Assembly: GCA_936432065.2 (NCBI GenBank)
Contig: OW386290.2
Location: 145,029,677 to 145,093,676, forward strand
From: Rutpela maculata
Lineage: Eukaryota; Arthropoda; Insecta; Coleoptera; Cerambycidae
Direction of reading: 5' to 3'
Length of the DNA stretch: 64,000 nucleotides
Within the stretch, counting starts at the first letter, position 1. Each line of letters starts with the position of its first letter. Positions 47,501 to 57,770 of the stretch are shown here, piece by piece. The translations under genes and the position numbers were made by a program. The notes beneath the pieces are model-generated. The model worked only from the letters and a program-made list of their open reading frames with translations. It did no database searches and had not been told where the DNA came from.

Positions 47501-50500
47501 ATTAATCCATGGTAAGCAGTTATGAGAGTTTTTTGTAAGACTTTGTCATACAGACTCCGTAGTAGATATACACTTTTCGAGACTTTTTTACATATATGCG
47601 TTGTTATGAGGTTGCCACGATAATTTTGTATCAAAGAAGACTCCTTTTTATTACTAAAGGTAGGTCATTTGCATTTCTTAGGCTCAATATTACTTTCTCA
47701 GTTTTAACATAACTGATTGGTCAGGAACCATTTCTCAGCTTTTGACTGCGACATATTTACATTATCAATTCATTCATTCAGTTTGGAAAAAAGATTTGAG
47801 ATAGCGGTGTCGTCAGCAAATAGAAAAGTGGTTGTCAGCCATTGAACTGGGCAAATCATTAACATGAATAATATGTGGCCGATTATAGACCCTTGAGGTA
47901 CACCATATTTTATAGGTAATAAAGCCGAATTTGTGCTTTTGTTTGTAAGGAACTGATGATGGTTGCTAAGGTAGGAGGCGATTAAGTTTTCACTGTTCTT
48001 GTCAAATCCGTAGAACTTTAGCTTATCTGCTAAAATATCGTTGAACACACAGTCAAACGTTTTGGTAAGGTCCAAGAATTGCGAGTAAATGTATAAACCT
48101 TTTGTGAAATCATTTAAAGAGAAGATAGCTAGTGTAGTAGATTTGTTATTCCTAAAACCGAATTGATGTTTACTGAAAAGGTTATTGTGCTCAAAATGTT
48201 CCGTTATTTGTTTTTTTAGAACCATCTCAAAGATTTTAGCTAGAAAAGGATTTATTTAAATTGGACGATAATTTGAGAGCTCATCCTTAGAGTTATTTTT
48301 ATGTATGGGTACTACCTTGGAGATACATACCCATACCATACAGCTTTTGGGTAAATTAGGTAGAATCCTTGTCTCTGCCACTTTGAACTGTATCTTTGAT
48401 CTCTCTCATGTACCTCCCTAAATATATTCACAAATTTCATAGCCGCTATACGTAATGGGAGCAAGACCAAGAAATGGAAATAACTGAATAATTCAAATAG
48501 ACGTTTATTTCATATAAAATGGATTTATTTAGATTTATCCTCATAATTTCTATGAATACTAAGAAAAATAATGACCCATGACCAGTCTCTGTCTTTGCCA
48601 AATAGAGTATAGTATCTAATTTTTACTTTATTTTTACCTGTGTATATCCCAGCTAATGGGGTTTTTACTCCACTGGCTCCTCCTACTGCAGCTCTGGAAA
48701 ACGACGCATTGACTGGGTATGAACCAAACATTGAACCAACAATGTTGCAAATACCGACGGCCACCATTTCTTGAGAAGCATCTAGTACTTTTCCATGGGC
48801 TAGTAAAGAAAGTAATAACATTTTAAAATGGTCACACTTCAACCTCATATAATTGGTAAACCCCGTTTATTGTAAAGTAATTTTCAAAAGAAAATTTAGC
48901 AGGAGTTTTGAAAATTAATAGGTCTTGGAGAGCTGTTTTCGAGGGTCACATTTGGCGATTATTTTTTTTTGTCGGAACTTCTAAAAAAAAACAACTTAAA
49001 AAACGTGCAAAAAATTATTTTCTGCAAATATCTCTGTTCCAGAGCACTAAGATAGACACTAAAAAATCTATACTAAATCAAATAGGAAATATATTCCCTA
49101 CAATTTAGGACAATTAAAATATTTTGGAAAAAATAGAATTAAAGTTATAGTAATATTTTTGTGTTAATTTTGTGGCGAAACATACATTTTTCGCCTAGCG
49201 GCGAAACCGTTCATCCCATAAGAAAAACTAAATTGTAGAGAATTGGCCTTAGTCAATAGCCTGCTGAATCAATTTTGGTTCAATAAATGTCTTATTAATT
49301 AATAATTATTTCTGATTAATTTAGTATAGAGACGTTGTTTTCACCAAAAGTGTATTAGAAATAGAGATATTTGCAAAAGAAATATATTCTTTTTTACTTT
49401 TTTTAAGTTCCTGAAATAAATTTGTGTGACCTAAAAAACACCACCTCAAAAGCTACAAAGTTCCAAAACTCCTGCAAAACTTTCTCTAAAACCACTGTAA
49501 TGAACACCTGTTTCCTAGATTAATGGATACATTTTTTTTACACAAGCCACCAAACACACCAAAGTTTGATATCGAAATTAAAGTTTGTGAGTTTGAAAAG
49601 GATAATAATTCTTATTCTAAGACATTTTTTTTTTTTTTTTTTTTGGCATCTGGCCACTAGCCATACAGCCAACCGCTACCCTAAAAAAAACCATTTATTC
49701 CAATTAACCAATGTCGACAATGAGAAAATAAATATTGAAGATAAACAAAGGAGAAAAAACAGGGACACACGCTTCTCGTCCTGGGGTCTATCAGGACATT
49801 TTTTTTAAACAAACAAAATTAGAGGACCACTATAAATTAAGGATGCAACAGAGGAAAAACAACAGAGGATACGAAGCTAACCTACTTAAACATTCACTCA
49901 CAAGATTCATAATAAAATATTCGTTTCTTCCAAAAAACCGATGATACAATCAAAAATTTGCTTATTATGGAGGCTGAGGAGAGAAAGTATATTAAAAGGA
50001 GCCTGAATATTATAATTAATAAGATTGTTATGTAGTTTGTCACTTGCTGCTTTATATTTAGAACACTGGAAGAAAATATGATCCAGGTCACCTTTAACAT
50101 TACAAATATCACAATTCTCTGAAGGCAGAACATTTATTTTATGTAAATGTGCTGGATAACAGGCATGTCCAAATTTGAGACGTATTATTGTTGTGATATA
50201 TTTTCTTGGATATTCATAATTTTCGTGCCAAAACTTAGATGGGAGGTCAGGATGAATATGCGTATATCTAGTAGGACTGGAATGACAGAACTCCCGCCAC
50301 AGCTCTAACCATCTATTTCTAAATTTAGATTTTAAAATGTTAAAGGAGTCAGATAGACAGATTTTTTGTTCTAATGGGAATCCTGAGACGATGCTTTCCT
50401 TAGCCAAAGAGTCGACAAATTTCATTATTTTTTATGGCAATGTGCGCTTTTACCCATACAAAATGAACCTCTTTTCCCATACCTAAAACATTGTGTAGCA

Positions 50501-53500
50501 GTTTCTTTATTTTTAGAATATAATTCTAAGACATTTATAGCGGTAAAAATATGTGATCTAAAGATATGTAATACATAAAACTCGTTCGTGTATTTCTGGT
50601 TGCCTAAGGTTATAATATTATTACTATAATGAATTGTTTTCCTTTTTGTAATGTTATTGCTTCATAGTAACAAAAAATTAAAATGTAATAAAGATACCAA
50701 ATAGCTTAAAATTATACTATTTTTATTTCCTCAATCGTTTAAAACTGTGTTCTTATAAACTATACATAAAGTGATAGTCGGTCGAGTAAGCAAAAAAAAA
50801 AAACTGCACTTTTTGCAGAGAACACCAAACTTGGCATGCATCCTGTCCAGACCCATTATCAACGTTTAGGAAGGGGGGCCATCTAACAAAATGGCGGTCC
50901 AGTGGCGTTACGGGCCTGGGTTCGAATGGTTTTCCGCGGGCCCCCGCGCCTAATAATTGTTGAATGGGGGGGAGAAATTTGAAAAAAAAAAAGATTTTGC
51001 CAAAATCTCTGGCAGGCCCGGCTACGGGCCCTTCTAATGCCAACGGGCTCGCGTGCTTAATAATTGATGAGCGGGGGTTAGAAATTTGAAAAAAAAAATT
51101 GCAGGCCCCCTAAAGCTCCCGGGCCCGGGTTCCGTGGAACCCGGCTCTAAAACGTTGTCAGAAGTCCATAAGACGAAATATCCAACATGTCGACCAAAAT
51201 GACCGCAGTCTAATAATTGTAACGTGATCGTGTGCTTTTTTTTTTTTTTTTTCGGCTGATGAATACTATTTATTTTTATTTTAATGCCTTATTTAGATTA
51301 ACGTCCTGGCGAAATTTAGCTAATGCTACTCTACCACTTAACCAGGACGGCGAGATGAGTTACGGTTACCCATCCAAGTGATGGGTGATTTAATGTTTTT
51401 CTATAAAATGTAAGTTGTATGATGGAGGTAATAGTTGACTTCTAATTGGAGGGTGTAGTAAATGAAAGACAAATATTTTTAAAGAAACGGCACAAAAATT
51501 TGGAAAACAAAGTGAATTGTAAAATATTGGTTGGTATGCAAATCCAATCAAAACCCAGATTCTTCTACAATTCCACATCATCTATCACCATGTCATGCGG
51601 AGTATCTTCTTTCGTCTGTCCTTGACTGAAAATAAAAGTAAAACCATCACACATTGCATAATTGGTATCAAAAAAATATTTAGCATGTACCGTTATCATT
51701 TGTGAAATCAATTAATTTGTTTTACGCTGAAAACAAAGCACCTAGCTAGCCGTGTTGGTGCAATTTTTGCAGTTGACACATAGGAGAGGTACACATTCTA
51801 CTAGGGAGCGTCTACAGCTGCAATTTGAACTTGAAGAGCACGCTGCTTTGCATCTACACTTTACAAGATCACGACAGCCCTGCCATATCGAGGGAAGAGA
51901 TGTCCACTTCACTAGCCAGTTTAAATCAGCTTTCGTCCGTCCCCAATTATCTGGACTGGGAATGTCCGCATGTGGGTTTATGCACTGATCCCAAATATGG
52001 CCGCCCTGATAAATAGCTCTCAAAGCATGCTGTCGGAATGCTTTTGATGTTGGAGGGAGTCGGTTAAACAGTTTCTCTTCAGAACTAGAAAGAATATGTC
52101 TCGCCTTATTCAGAGTCATGCCCAAGGATTTTTTGTGGTACATGCAAACTGCAAATTGTTTTAGCTCATGGAGCACATCCTTTTGGACTTGAAATTGCAA
52201 TAAAAGCAGAAGTAACTTTATCATCCCATGTGTTCCAGACACTGAGTTTAGCATGGTATGCAAATGCTGAAACAGTGTCACATCCTGTGAATGCGTGGAT
52301 GCCCCTCAGAGCGACCGATTTTTCTGAACCAAGCGCCAGGGCAATAGTGTGAGCAGAAATGTATATCTGTTTCTGTCCAAAGTTCAATGAAATCCATAGT
52401 TCTTTAAGGCCCAAAGTTCTTAATATAAAGAAAAAAGATAAGGCAAGAAGCAGAACATCAGTATCAATGATTTTTGCCCCATGGAGGAGTGCAAGTAAGT
52501 CCAACAAGAGATGTTGAAGCGCGGTTTCATAACTGACATATTTATCTCCAATGTTAGTGAGACCTTGGTAGTTCGCACATTATCAACTAGATGTCTTCTT
52601 AGGAGAGAAAAAAGATCTTCCTTATTCTTATTGTTTCTAAGAGATTCACGCCAATTTCGAGGAACTGGTGAGTTTGGCAAAACTTGATGTCGAATTCCTT
52701 CACCTCTAGCATTACTTAGACTGCTCTTTAGGCTTTCCGGTCTGTACACGTCGCATGCCATATCAAGCTTTGTAGCAGAGACGCTCTGAATACATCCCAC
52801 AATGCTCTGATGGAATTCCCAAACGCAGTACTCCCCAAAGGTACGCGATACATGTAGCTGAATTGAATGAATCAGAGTAGCTCCATCATTCACAACGACA
52901 TCACATGTACCAGGAAATTTATGATCATCTTTGTTCACCATTTCTTCGAGGGGACCAGGTAAATCTGCCTTTCCAATTACATGCCGAAGGTGATCAGCAG
53001 AAAACAGACTTGGGGGATACGAACTGTTTTCATACTTGAAAAAACTTAGCATGTCAAGTTTTCTGTTCATACTAACAGTAAGACATTTCTGAAAGAGATA
53101 TACGTCACTTCGCAGATTCTGAATAGTGCTTTTTCCAGTACCGATAATTTTCTTAGGCTTAAAAATTCTCAGTTTATATGTATTCATAAGTGCAAAGATG
53201 CTCACAGTGGATCCTTGAACAAGTCTTTCAGAAACAAATGATTGGTACAGTTCAATACCTTTTCGTTCAGAATCTCTCAGCATTTTTACTGATTCTGCAT
53301 CAGAAACAGTGCGATTTTCCAGTGATATTAGGTCACCTGAGGTTTCCTCAAAAGGATTGCCAGCACTCTTCAACTTATCGATCTCATCCACGAACTTTTC
53401 TTGAAAAGAAGAGTACTGTTCATGATGCAATGGTTTATATCCGGACCGTGATTTCGTTTGACTTGTAAATTCATTAACTAATCTATGTATTTCGGGACCC

Positions 53501-56500
53501 GCCATAGCCCACCTCCTCAATGCAGCTGGATCCTGAAGAATGCCGACAGCATCACCGTCATCTTTTATATTCTTGTTGTATTGCTCATGAGCCTAGACTA
53601 CTGCAATAGCAGAAAAGGGGTTGGACGACATGCGTATAATAAAATTTCCTGCCTTAAACTCGGCATGCACTGCTGATGAACGTAATGGAAACTCCTCCAA
53701 GTCCTTTACATGGACAGTCAGCCATCTTGCATGGTGAACATGATCTAGTAACATTGCCTTGATACACTCCTTGAAAATAAATTTAAAAAATAAATAAATT
53801 TAAACAAATGAATTGTTAATGAAATAAAAAACTTAAATTTTGTGGCGGCCATTTTGGTCGCCATGTTGAATATTTCGTTCTATGGATTTCTGACAACGTT
53901 TTAGAGCCATTTTTTTATTTCAGCATCCCTAAAAACATATAACTAGACGCCTAAGTTTATCATATTAAAATAATTCAAATTTTATGGGGGTATTTTGAGA
54001 AACATCACCGCCATTTTGTTAGGAGGATAGGTTTCGGGTGGCTCCCTTTCTTAAACGTTGACAATGGGTCTGGACATGATACACGGCAAGTTTGGTGTCT
54101 TCTATAAAAAGTGCAGTTTTTTTGTAAAATATGTTGCTTAAATAGTCGACTATAATATTATAATATTAATGCGAATTTAAGCTTAAATCAGTACTGACTG
54201 TATGTACTTATCTCTCTTATTAAGTATAGCAATCTTACCAATAAAATCAGGTAAAACAAATGCTTTGTTGGACTTTTCATCCTGGAGGAGACTGGAAGTA
54301 ATTTCCACAAACTCGACGCGCTTTCGCCAACCATATTGGCATTCTCTGGACAAGTAAAACTTCAGTTTTAATCGTCTCTCGGTGATGCCAACATGGTTGG
54401 CGAAAGGCTCATCGAGTGACAGCATTCAAGCGTTTTGGTGTTTATGGAAAGTACTTCAGATAACCTTTCACAACTTTCCAAAAATGTAAAAACTAATTGA
54501 AACTAATGGTACCACAAAATTTTTAGTAGTAATTTTGCACACAAAAGTACTTACAAAATGCTTTTGCTATTCCAACATTGGCAATAATTGCAATAAAAGG
54601 AATAACGAGAATTCCTGTCCCAAGTTCTGATGTCATATCTGTGAATGTCAACGTTTCGTTTCCTTGTTCTATTTTGAAAGGCGGTAGGGATACATTTGGC
54701 CATCCAGAAGGTACTTTAGCTGAAATTTAACAAAATTAAATACAGTCTGTAATTAATTAGTAAAGATTTATATTAATAAAAGATGTTAAAACTATTAATG
54801 GGTCATTTCTTCGAATAGTCAAATTATTATACCCATAGATGGGGAATACACTGGGCTGTTGGAGGCTAAGGTAATAGCAAAACTTTTTTAATTTAAGAAC
54901 CTATCTAGGTTCTTAAATTAAAAAAAGCATAAAATTCTAAATCAAAAACATATAGGATACCCTATGCCTAAACCGTTTCAGAGATATTTGACATTTTAAA
55001 AAAATTTTGACAGGTGTAATGATTTACAATAACCTTCATAACTTTTTTCGTGCTTTTGCTTGTAGCTCTTTGGCATGTAGAAAGAACACAAGGAGAGCTG
55101 CACTCTACAACTGAATTACATTCAATAATACTATACCAAGTGTTCCATTTTTGACGTTACATTTTGTAAACTTCAAACCGCGAAAACTTGTTTAAGTCAA
55201 ATGGAACATCTTATATTTTTTTACATCAGGTTGTGTGAAATTAAATTCCTTATTTTCTGATATATGCATTGTGGGGGTTTAAGTTACAACTTTTTGAAAT
55301 ACTTGCGATTTTCTTAGAAATTCAAGAAATCTTAGTAAAAATTTTATCAAATTAGCCATGATTAGAAACAATCAATAATGTCATCATTCTCTTATGTCGA
55401 AATAGTGAATGTACAGGGTTATTCACTATATATTGACCCCCCCTTTATTTCTGTTATTATTGAAAATAGAAAAAAAAGTTTCGTATAAAAGTTGGAGGAT
55501 ATTACCTATATTTTAACGAAACGTGATAAAAAAACAATATCATGTATAGGTCACGTGATACGAAATAAATATATGTTTTTTTTAAATGGAACACCCTATA
55601 TATTATTGCATTTTCTCCTGATTTCAAATATATAACATTGTATAGGTCTATCGTAGATACTTTTTGACATATTTGACATTCAAAATTCAAATAAACTGCT
55701 TTATTGACAGATGATTGAGACATGCCTGTCAAAACACAAGTGAAACAAAAATAAGAAGGTAGGCCACGAAAATAATTATTTTATTGTTTATTCAATTTTG
55801 ACATTTCAAACCGTCATTATTTATTTAATCCAAATGGGTTATAGTGAGGCTGAAAAGGTCGAAATATTTACTCTTTATGTGAAAAATAATAAAAATGAGG
55901 GTGCAGCAAGAAGAAAATACTTTTTATTTTACTAGCGAATAGACAACTATTTACGGTTGTTGCTATGGAGTTGCTATGAAATGACGCTTTGAAATGTCAA
56001 CATTGAATAAACAATAATATAATTATTTTCGTGGCCTACCTTGTTATTTTTGTTTCACTTGTATTTTGACAGGCATGGCTCAACCATCTTGCAATAAAGC
56101 AGCTTGTTTGCATTCTGAATGTCAAATATGTCAAAAAGTATTTAAAAGTATTTTTAATTCAGCACTTAGTTTGAAACAAAATTCGAGGGCTAGAAAATGA
56201 GCGATTTTTGGCCTATTTTTGGGGACACTCTTTATTATTATTGTAGAACCTCAAAAAATCGACCTAGGTCGAAAGATAGACAAAAAAGAAAAATTTAATA
56301 AAAAGGCACTTTGTTGTCACATCAGGCACTTCCAATTCTGCTACCAGTTTAGCTAATTTAACGAAATATGTTTTTAATATTTATAATAAATAAGTATGTG
56401 AGAAATATTTACAGCACTTATTCGGAAATGTAATTTCTCGTACTCTTGTAGGAAAAAATTATATCATAGACAGACATACAGAGTCCGAAGAAATTTACAA

Positions 56501-56747
56501 TTAGAATACTTCCCTTGGGTAAACCTGGGAAAAAATAATGTACAAAAAATAGCAATACATACTTACTAGTGAGTGAAAATGGTTCTTCTCCAGAGCAGTC
56601 CAAAACAAAGGCAATCACAGCACACCCGATGACGACTATCGCATTTCTTGCAACAGATATAAACCATAATATTTTCTTTAATACTGGCACTTTTTCAGTC
56701 TTTTTCTCTTTGTCTAGTAAGGGGGGAGCACCATAGTCCTTAAGTTT
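41341..56747 (-). CDS. SLC26-family anion (sulfate) transporter, SLC26A11-like, 5' partial
   Basis: Seven exons: 56747-56567, 54719-54555, 48799-48638, 46155-46015, 43332-43187, 41754-41581, 41526-41341. They total 1155 nt, 384 codons plus TAG, with all phases in register. SLC26 proteins are membrane exchangers of sulfate and other anions. Here a membrane segment (ISVARNAIVVIGC), the loop before TM9, the hallmark EMVAVGICNIVGSMFGSYP (matching the SLC26 QELLAIG...GS block), YIPKPTLSAVIICAVIF and GIEMGILIGILVDILKLLY precede the cytoplasmic STAS domain (about residues 265-384, with VIDCHRVNKMDFTSGM). Human SLC26A11 is about 606 residues, so roughly the first 220-230 are missing beyond 56747. No stops or frameshifts occur in the exons, so the gene looks functional. 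Closest subfamily (A11) is judged from memory. An AATAAA lies about 50 bases past the stop. Confidence 0.88.
41581..41754 (-). CDS. SLC26-like gene, STAS exon
   Basis: Acceptor TTTCAG, donor GTAATAAAATG, 58 codons in phase 0. Encodes the first half of STAS: YIKVTPTSSILFSSAEYVRE, LELGQNCEIIVIDCHRVN, MDFTSGM. Confidence 0.9.
42322..42985 (-). pseudogene. LINE ORF2 C-terminal end in a transporter intron
   Basis: On the minus strand: QLDGNEKANELARQAAANIF (end of RNase H, with the GNExA(D/N) box), RTITGHFPIKKYL, then CRLCGKVPETVEHIIYH (zinc motif), a 3' tail and an A-run (T-run at 42323-42332). 5'-truncated I/R1-type element with stops. Transcribed through as part of the intron 43186-41755. Confidence 0.75.
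43187..43332 (-). CDS. SLC26-like gene, exon 5 of those visible
   Basis: Acceptor TATGTTTCAG, donor GTAAATTG. Encodes LDLIPFVITIISCLIVGIEM and ILIGILVDILKLLYTSARPK, the last membrane segments and the link to STAS. Confidence 0.9.
44065..44733 (-). mobile_element. ACTTCCACATCC repeat family, copy F
   Basis: Minus copy from AACCGCTGCCCAAGGAATCA to CTTCCACTGGATGTGGAAG, with a small internal deletion in the GGGGTGG region. Its hairpin end faces that of copy G, 65 bp away, inside the transporter intron between exons 46015 and 43332. Confidence 0.8.
44797..45390 (+). mobile_element. ACTTCCACATCC repeat family, copy G, with partial internal duplication
   Basis: Plus copy from TTACTTCCACATCCAGTGGA. 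After ACCACCCCCCACGC (45190) it jumps back: GTATGTATTTTAACGAGATC to AAGCTAAGGTCTCAAAA (45196-45360) repeats 44996-45150 with differences. The blunt end is missing. Confidence 0.75.
46015..46155 (-). CDS. SLC26-like gene, exon 4 of those visible
   Basis: Acceptor ATTTCTTTCAG, donor GTAAGTAATG. Encodes AMVFLAFSLLTPYFSYIPKP and SAVIICAVIFMVEVMMTKQI, two membrane segments around the IPK(A/P)xL motif. Confidence 0.9.
46236..46750. repeat. Inverted and direct repeats around GGGTTGTTTTCGGGAGGGGC
   Basis: GGGTTGTTTTCGGGAGGGGC (46246) is inverted at about 46458-46482 (GCCCCTCCCAAAAACAACC). A related ACCCAAGAACAACCCTTG occurs at 46714. Each is near a TTATTAATT word and a GTGTGCTAGCTTTGAAA word. Probably an old short element lying in the transporter intron. 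Confidence 0.45.
47040..48440 (-). pseudogene. LINE reverse transcriptase pseudogene in a transporter intron
   Basis: Minus strand: VVPIHKNNSKDELSNYRPI (48330-48260), FLAKIFEMVLKKQITEHFEH, QFGFRNNKSTTLAIFSLNDF, the first catalytic region as FLDLTKTFDCV (normally DLxKAFD), YGVPQGSIIGHILFML, and TFLFADDTAI (catalytic FADD). Downstream EKVILSLRNANDLPLV at 47700. This is the RT domain order of Jockey/CR1-like LINEs. Stops occur on both sides of the 151-codon open part, and the 3' end near 47040 runs into TTATTATTATTAT. Confidence 0.85.
48638..48799 (-). CDS. SLC26-like gene, exon 3 of those visible
   Basis: Acceptor TTCTTTACTAG, donor GTAAAAATAAAG. Encodes GKVLDASQEMVAVGICNIVG and ASFSRAAVGGASGVKTPLAG, the most conserved SLC26 stretch. 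Confidence 0.9.
49627..50545 (-). pseudogene. 5'-truncated LINE 3' end (RNase H end, zinc motif, 3' UTR)
   Basis: Minus strand: FVWVKAHIAIKNN then, after a frameshift, EFVDSLAKESIVSG (the WVxxHxGIxGNExxDxLAK box of RNase H), FRNRWLELWREFCHS, IIRLKFGHACYPAHLHKI, ENCDICNVKGDLDHIFFQCS (CCHC-type zinc motif) and a stop at 49907. About 260 bp of 3' UTR follow, ending in GGTAGCGGTTGGCTGTATGG and an A-run (T-run at 49627-49644). The 172-codon open part is well kept, so the copy is fairly young. Confidence 0.85.
51252..51395 (-). mobile_element. Possible 5'-truncated second 5S-headed SINE
   Basis: Read on the minus strand: ATCACTTGGATGGGTAACCG, matching the 5S rRNA box C region (ACTTGGATGGGTGACC) in all but one base of that window. 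Then GCCGTCCTGGTTAAGTGGTA, TTTCGCCAGGACGTTAATC and an A-run (T-run 51252-51269). The body differs from the SINE at 15934 and 60034. The match is short, so a different origin cannot be excluded; no clear target duplication. Confidence 0.4.
51742..53771 (-). pseudogene. Broken gene of a TE-associated family with PIN/XPG-like nuclease motifs
   Basis: Minus strand. From 53771 (preceded by TTTATTTTCAAG, a possible acceptor): HHARWLTVHVKDLEEFP, FSAIAVV-stop-AHEQ (stop 53593-53595), IKDDGDAVGILQDPAALRRW, AMAGPEIHRLVNEF, GNPFEETSGDL, YQSFVSERLV, then FPGTCDVVVNDGATLIHSIQ, RGEGIRHQVLPNSPVPRNW. After a frameshift near 52500: AKIIDTDVLLLALS, HAFTGCDTVSAFAYHAK. After another near 52200: MYHKKSLGMTLNKARHIL, LPPTSKAFRQHALRAIYQGG and a Cys-rich tail (about ten Cys). 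The order is that of a large uncharacterised animal family, usually over 1000 residues. TDxDVLLLA plus GCDTV resembles the D..D and GCD motifs of PIN/FEN1/XPG nucleases; the EAD motif has decayed to ETA. The N-terminal half is missing. Confidence 0.7.
54183..54554. other. Intron sequence without recognised feature
   Basis: An 80-codon minus frame (54425-54183; SRECQYGWRKRVEFVEITSS) lies in the intron just outside the long-TIR element. It contains an inverted pair GCGAAAG..AACATGTTGG / CCAACCATATTGG. I do not recognise a domain. Confidence 0.3.
54555..54719 (-). CDS. SLC26-like gene, exon 2 of those visible
   Basis: Acceptor AAATTTCAG, donor GTAAGTAC. Encodes KVPSGWPNVSLPPFKIEQGN (extracellular loop with an N-glycosylation sequon NVS) and MTSELGTGILVIPFIAIIAN. 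Confidence 0.88.
55665..56145. mobile_element. Palindromic MITE-like element with a transposase N-terminus
   Basis: Arms of about 170 bp: TGACATATTTGACATTCA, AACTGCTTTATTG, ATGCCTGTCAAAA, CAAGTGAAACAAAAATAA and GTAGGCCACGAAAATAATTA run inward from 55668 and are inverted from 56140. The unpaired centre (55830-55990) holds the start of a transposase frame. Confidence 0.75.
55834..55935 (+). pseudogene. Transposase N-terminal HTH start, truncated
   Basis: ATG at 55834, then MGYSEAEKVEIFTLYVKNNK and NEGAARRKYF, stop TAG at 55933-55935 (33 codons). This is the opening of the N-terminal HTH (DUF4817-type) region found in front of the mariner-type transposases seen elsewhere in this window (12741, 23364). 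The element keeps only this start between its arms. Confidence 0.65.
56567..56747 (-). CDS. SLC26-like gene, first visible exon
   Basis: Acceptor TTTTTATAG before 56747, donor GTAAGTATG after 56567. Encodes KLKDYGAPPLLDKEKK (cytoplasmic loop) and the membrane segment VARNAIVVIGCAVIAFVL; ends in phase 1 (ACT A). Confidence 0.85.
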
Positions 56748-57300
56748 CTATAAAAAGAGTGAGTAGGTAGATGATTCACAATTTAAATGGAATAGTAAAC
56801 AAACAATACTCCTAGAGATCTTTTTTCACGTGATTGTAATGAGTTTTAAGTTACCTTACAATAACGCTTCATATCAATTATTGTCTCCTTGTAGGTATAT
56901 TTTTCTGATGGTTCCTTTGAATAAATTTTAAAAAGGAACGGAAAAAATGGAAAAAGCTCATAAAAGTGCCTCAATGTAATAAAAAAAAAATCAGTCGGTA
57001 ATGTTCCTAGTTTCATCTAGTTGCTACGAAAAACAGAATTTTGAATTTCTGATTTTGCCTTGAGGACCTTCATACTAAATCAGATATGCTAAATCCATTT
57101 TATATATTCAACTAACCATTCAAATTCAAAATGAATCTTTTAATGAACTGAATTTTGAATCGTAAACACAAAAAATCCATCAGTAATTATGCATATTTAA
57201 AAAAAATAGAATGAGAGGCCACTTCATGGCCGTTCCAATGAAGTAAGATAAAAGATATGTTATTATTTGAAATTGTAAAGTTGATGTGAGGGCAGTGATG

Positions 57301-57770
57301 TCAAATCGTGGGGAATTTCACATATTGTGGGGAAAAAGGACTTAATATTTGGGGAAAAGAGAGAAACAAAGTTTATAAAATAACAGGCATATGTCATATT
57401 TTTCAAAGTATTCTCTCGAACATTAAGGCTTCTTTGTTGTATATATTATGTTATGAGAATTTTCAAATATGTTTAAATAGATACTGTATACCATTTTGTA
57501 CTATACAACTTGCACCAATATGTAAACAGTTTGTTTTTTATTTTAAAAACACGATTATGAAATTGTCGTTTCTCCTCTATTTGTTTAATAAATGTTAATT
57601 CAATGCACCTACAAACTACAATTCTCATTACACATTGAAAAAAAATAGTGAGTACCTATTATGGTATGGGGAAAGCATGGGGAATTTTCAGAAGCAGTGT
57701 GGGGAAAAGGGGAATACTGAGTGACAGTGTGGGGAAATTATTCAAAAATATTTGGCAAAACTGTGTGGGA
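57301..57770. repeat. GTGGGGAA-motif region, possible hAT-like element
   Basis: GCAGTGATGTCAAATCGTGG at 57293 and, inverted, CACAGTTTTGCCAAA at 57765 form weak ends. GTGGGGAA / TGGGGAAA words cluster next to both (57308-57360 and 57665-57740). This is the same plan as the hAT elements at 13250 and 59479, but I could not find a clean 8-bp duplication. Confidence 0.4.

Larger units (their letters stand above)
50773..54163. mobile_element. Long-TIR element (about 3.4 kb) in a transporter intron
   Basis: The two ends are inverted copies over roughly 300-430 bp. AACTGCACTTTTT, ACACCAAACTTG, GTCCAGACCCATT, TCAACGTTTA and AACAAAATGGCGGT run inward from 50800, and inverted from 54120. GGCTCTAAAACGTTGTCAGA, ATCCA, ACGAAATAT, CAACATG and CGACCAAAATG form a second shared stretch (51135-51205 against 53850-53920). 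The outermost shared bases are ATAGTCG. About 240 bp of other repeat (50896-51130, CAGTGGCGTTACGGGCC...) interrupts the left arm. The interior holds the pseudogene 53771-51742 and a SINE-like insert. A target duplication was not resolved. Confidence 0.7.

Noticed and set aside
49907..50425. 172-codon frame as a host gene
   Set aside because: GNE-xxD-LAK-type RNase H end plus CCHC zinc motif and a 3' A-run identify it as a LINE end.
51752..52016. Plus-strand frames opposite the nuclease-like pseudogene
   Set aside because: Antisense shadows of the minus-strand coding remnant.
56855..56969. Possible further SLC26 exon (HFYELFPFFPFLFKIYSKEP..., donor GTAACT, phase fits the next exon)
   Set aside because: Splice sites and phase are acceptable, but the peptide lacks the membrane segment expected at this place in SLC26 proteins, so it was left out of the gene model. 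RNA-seq would decide.
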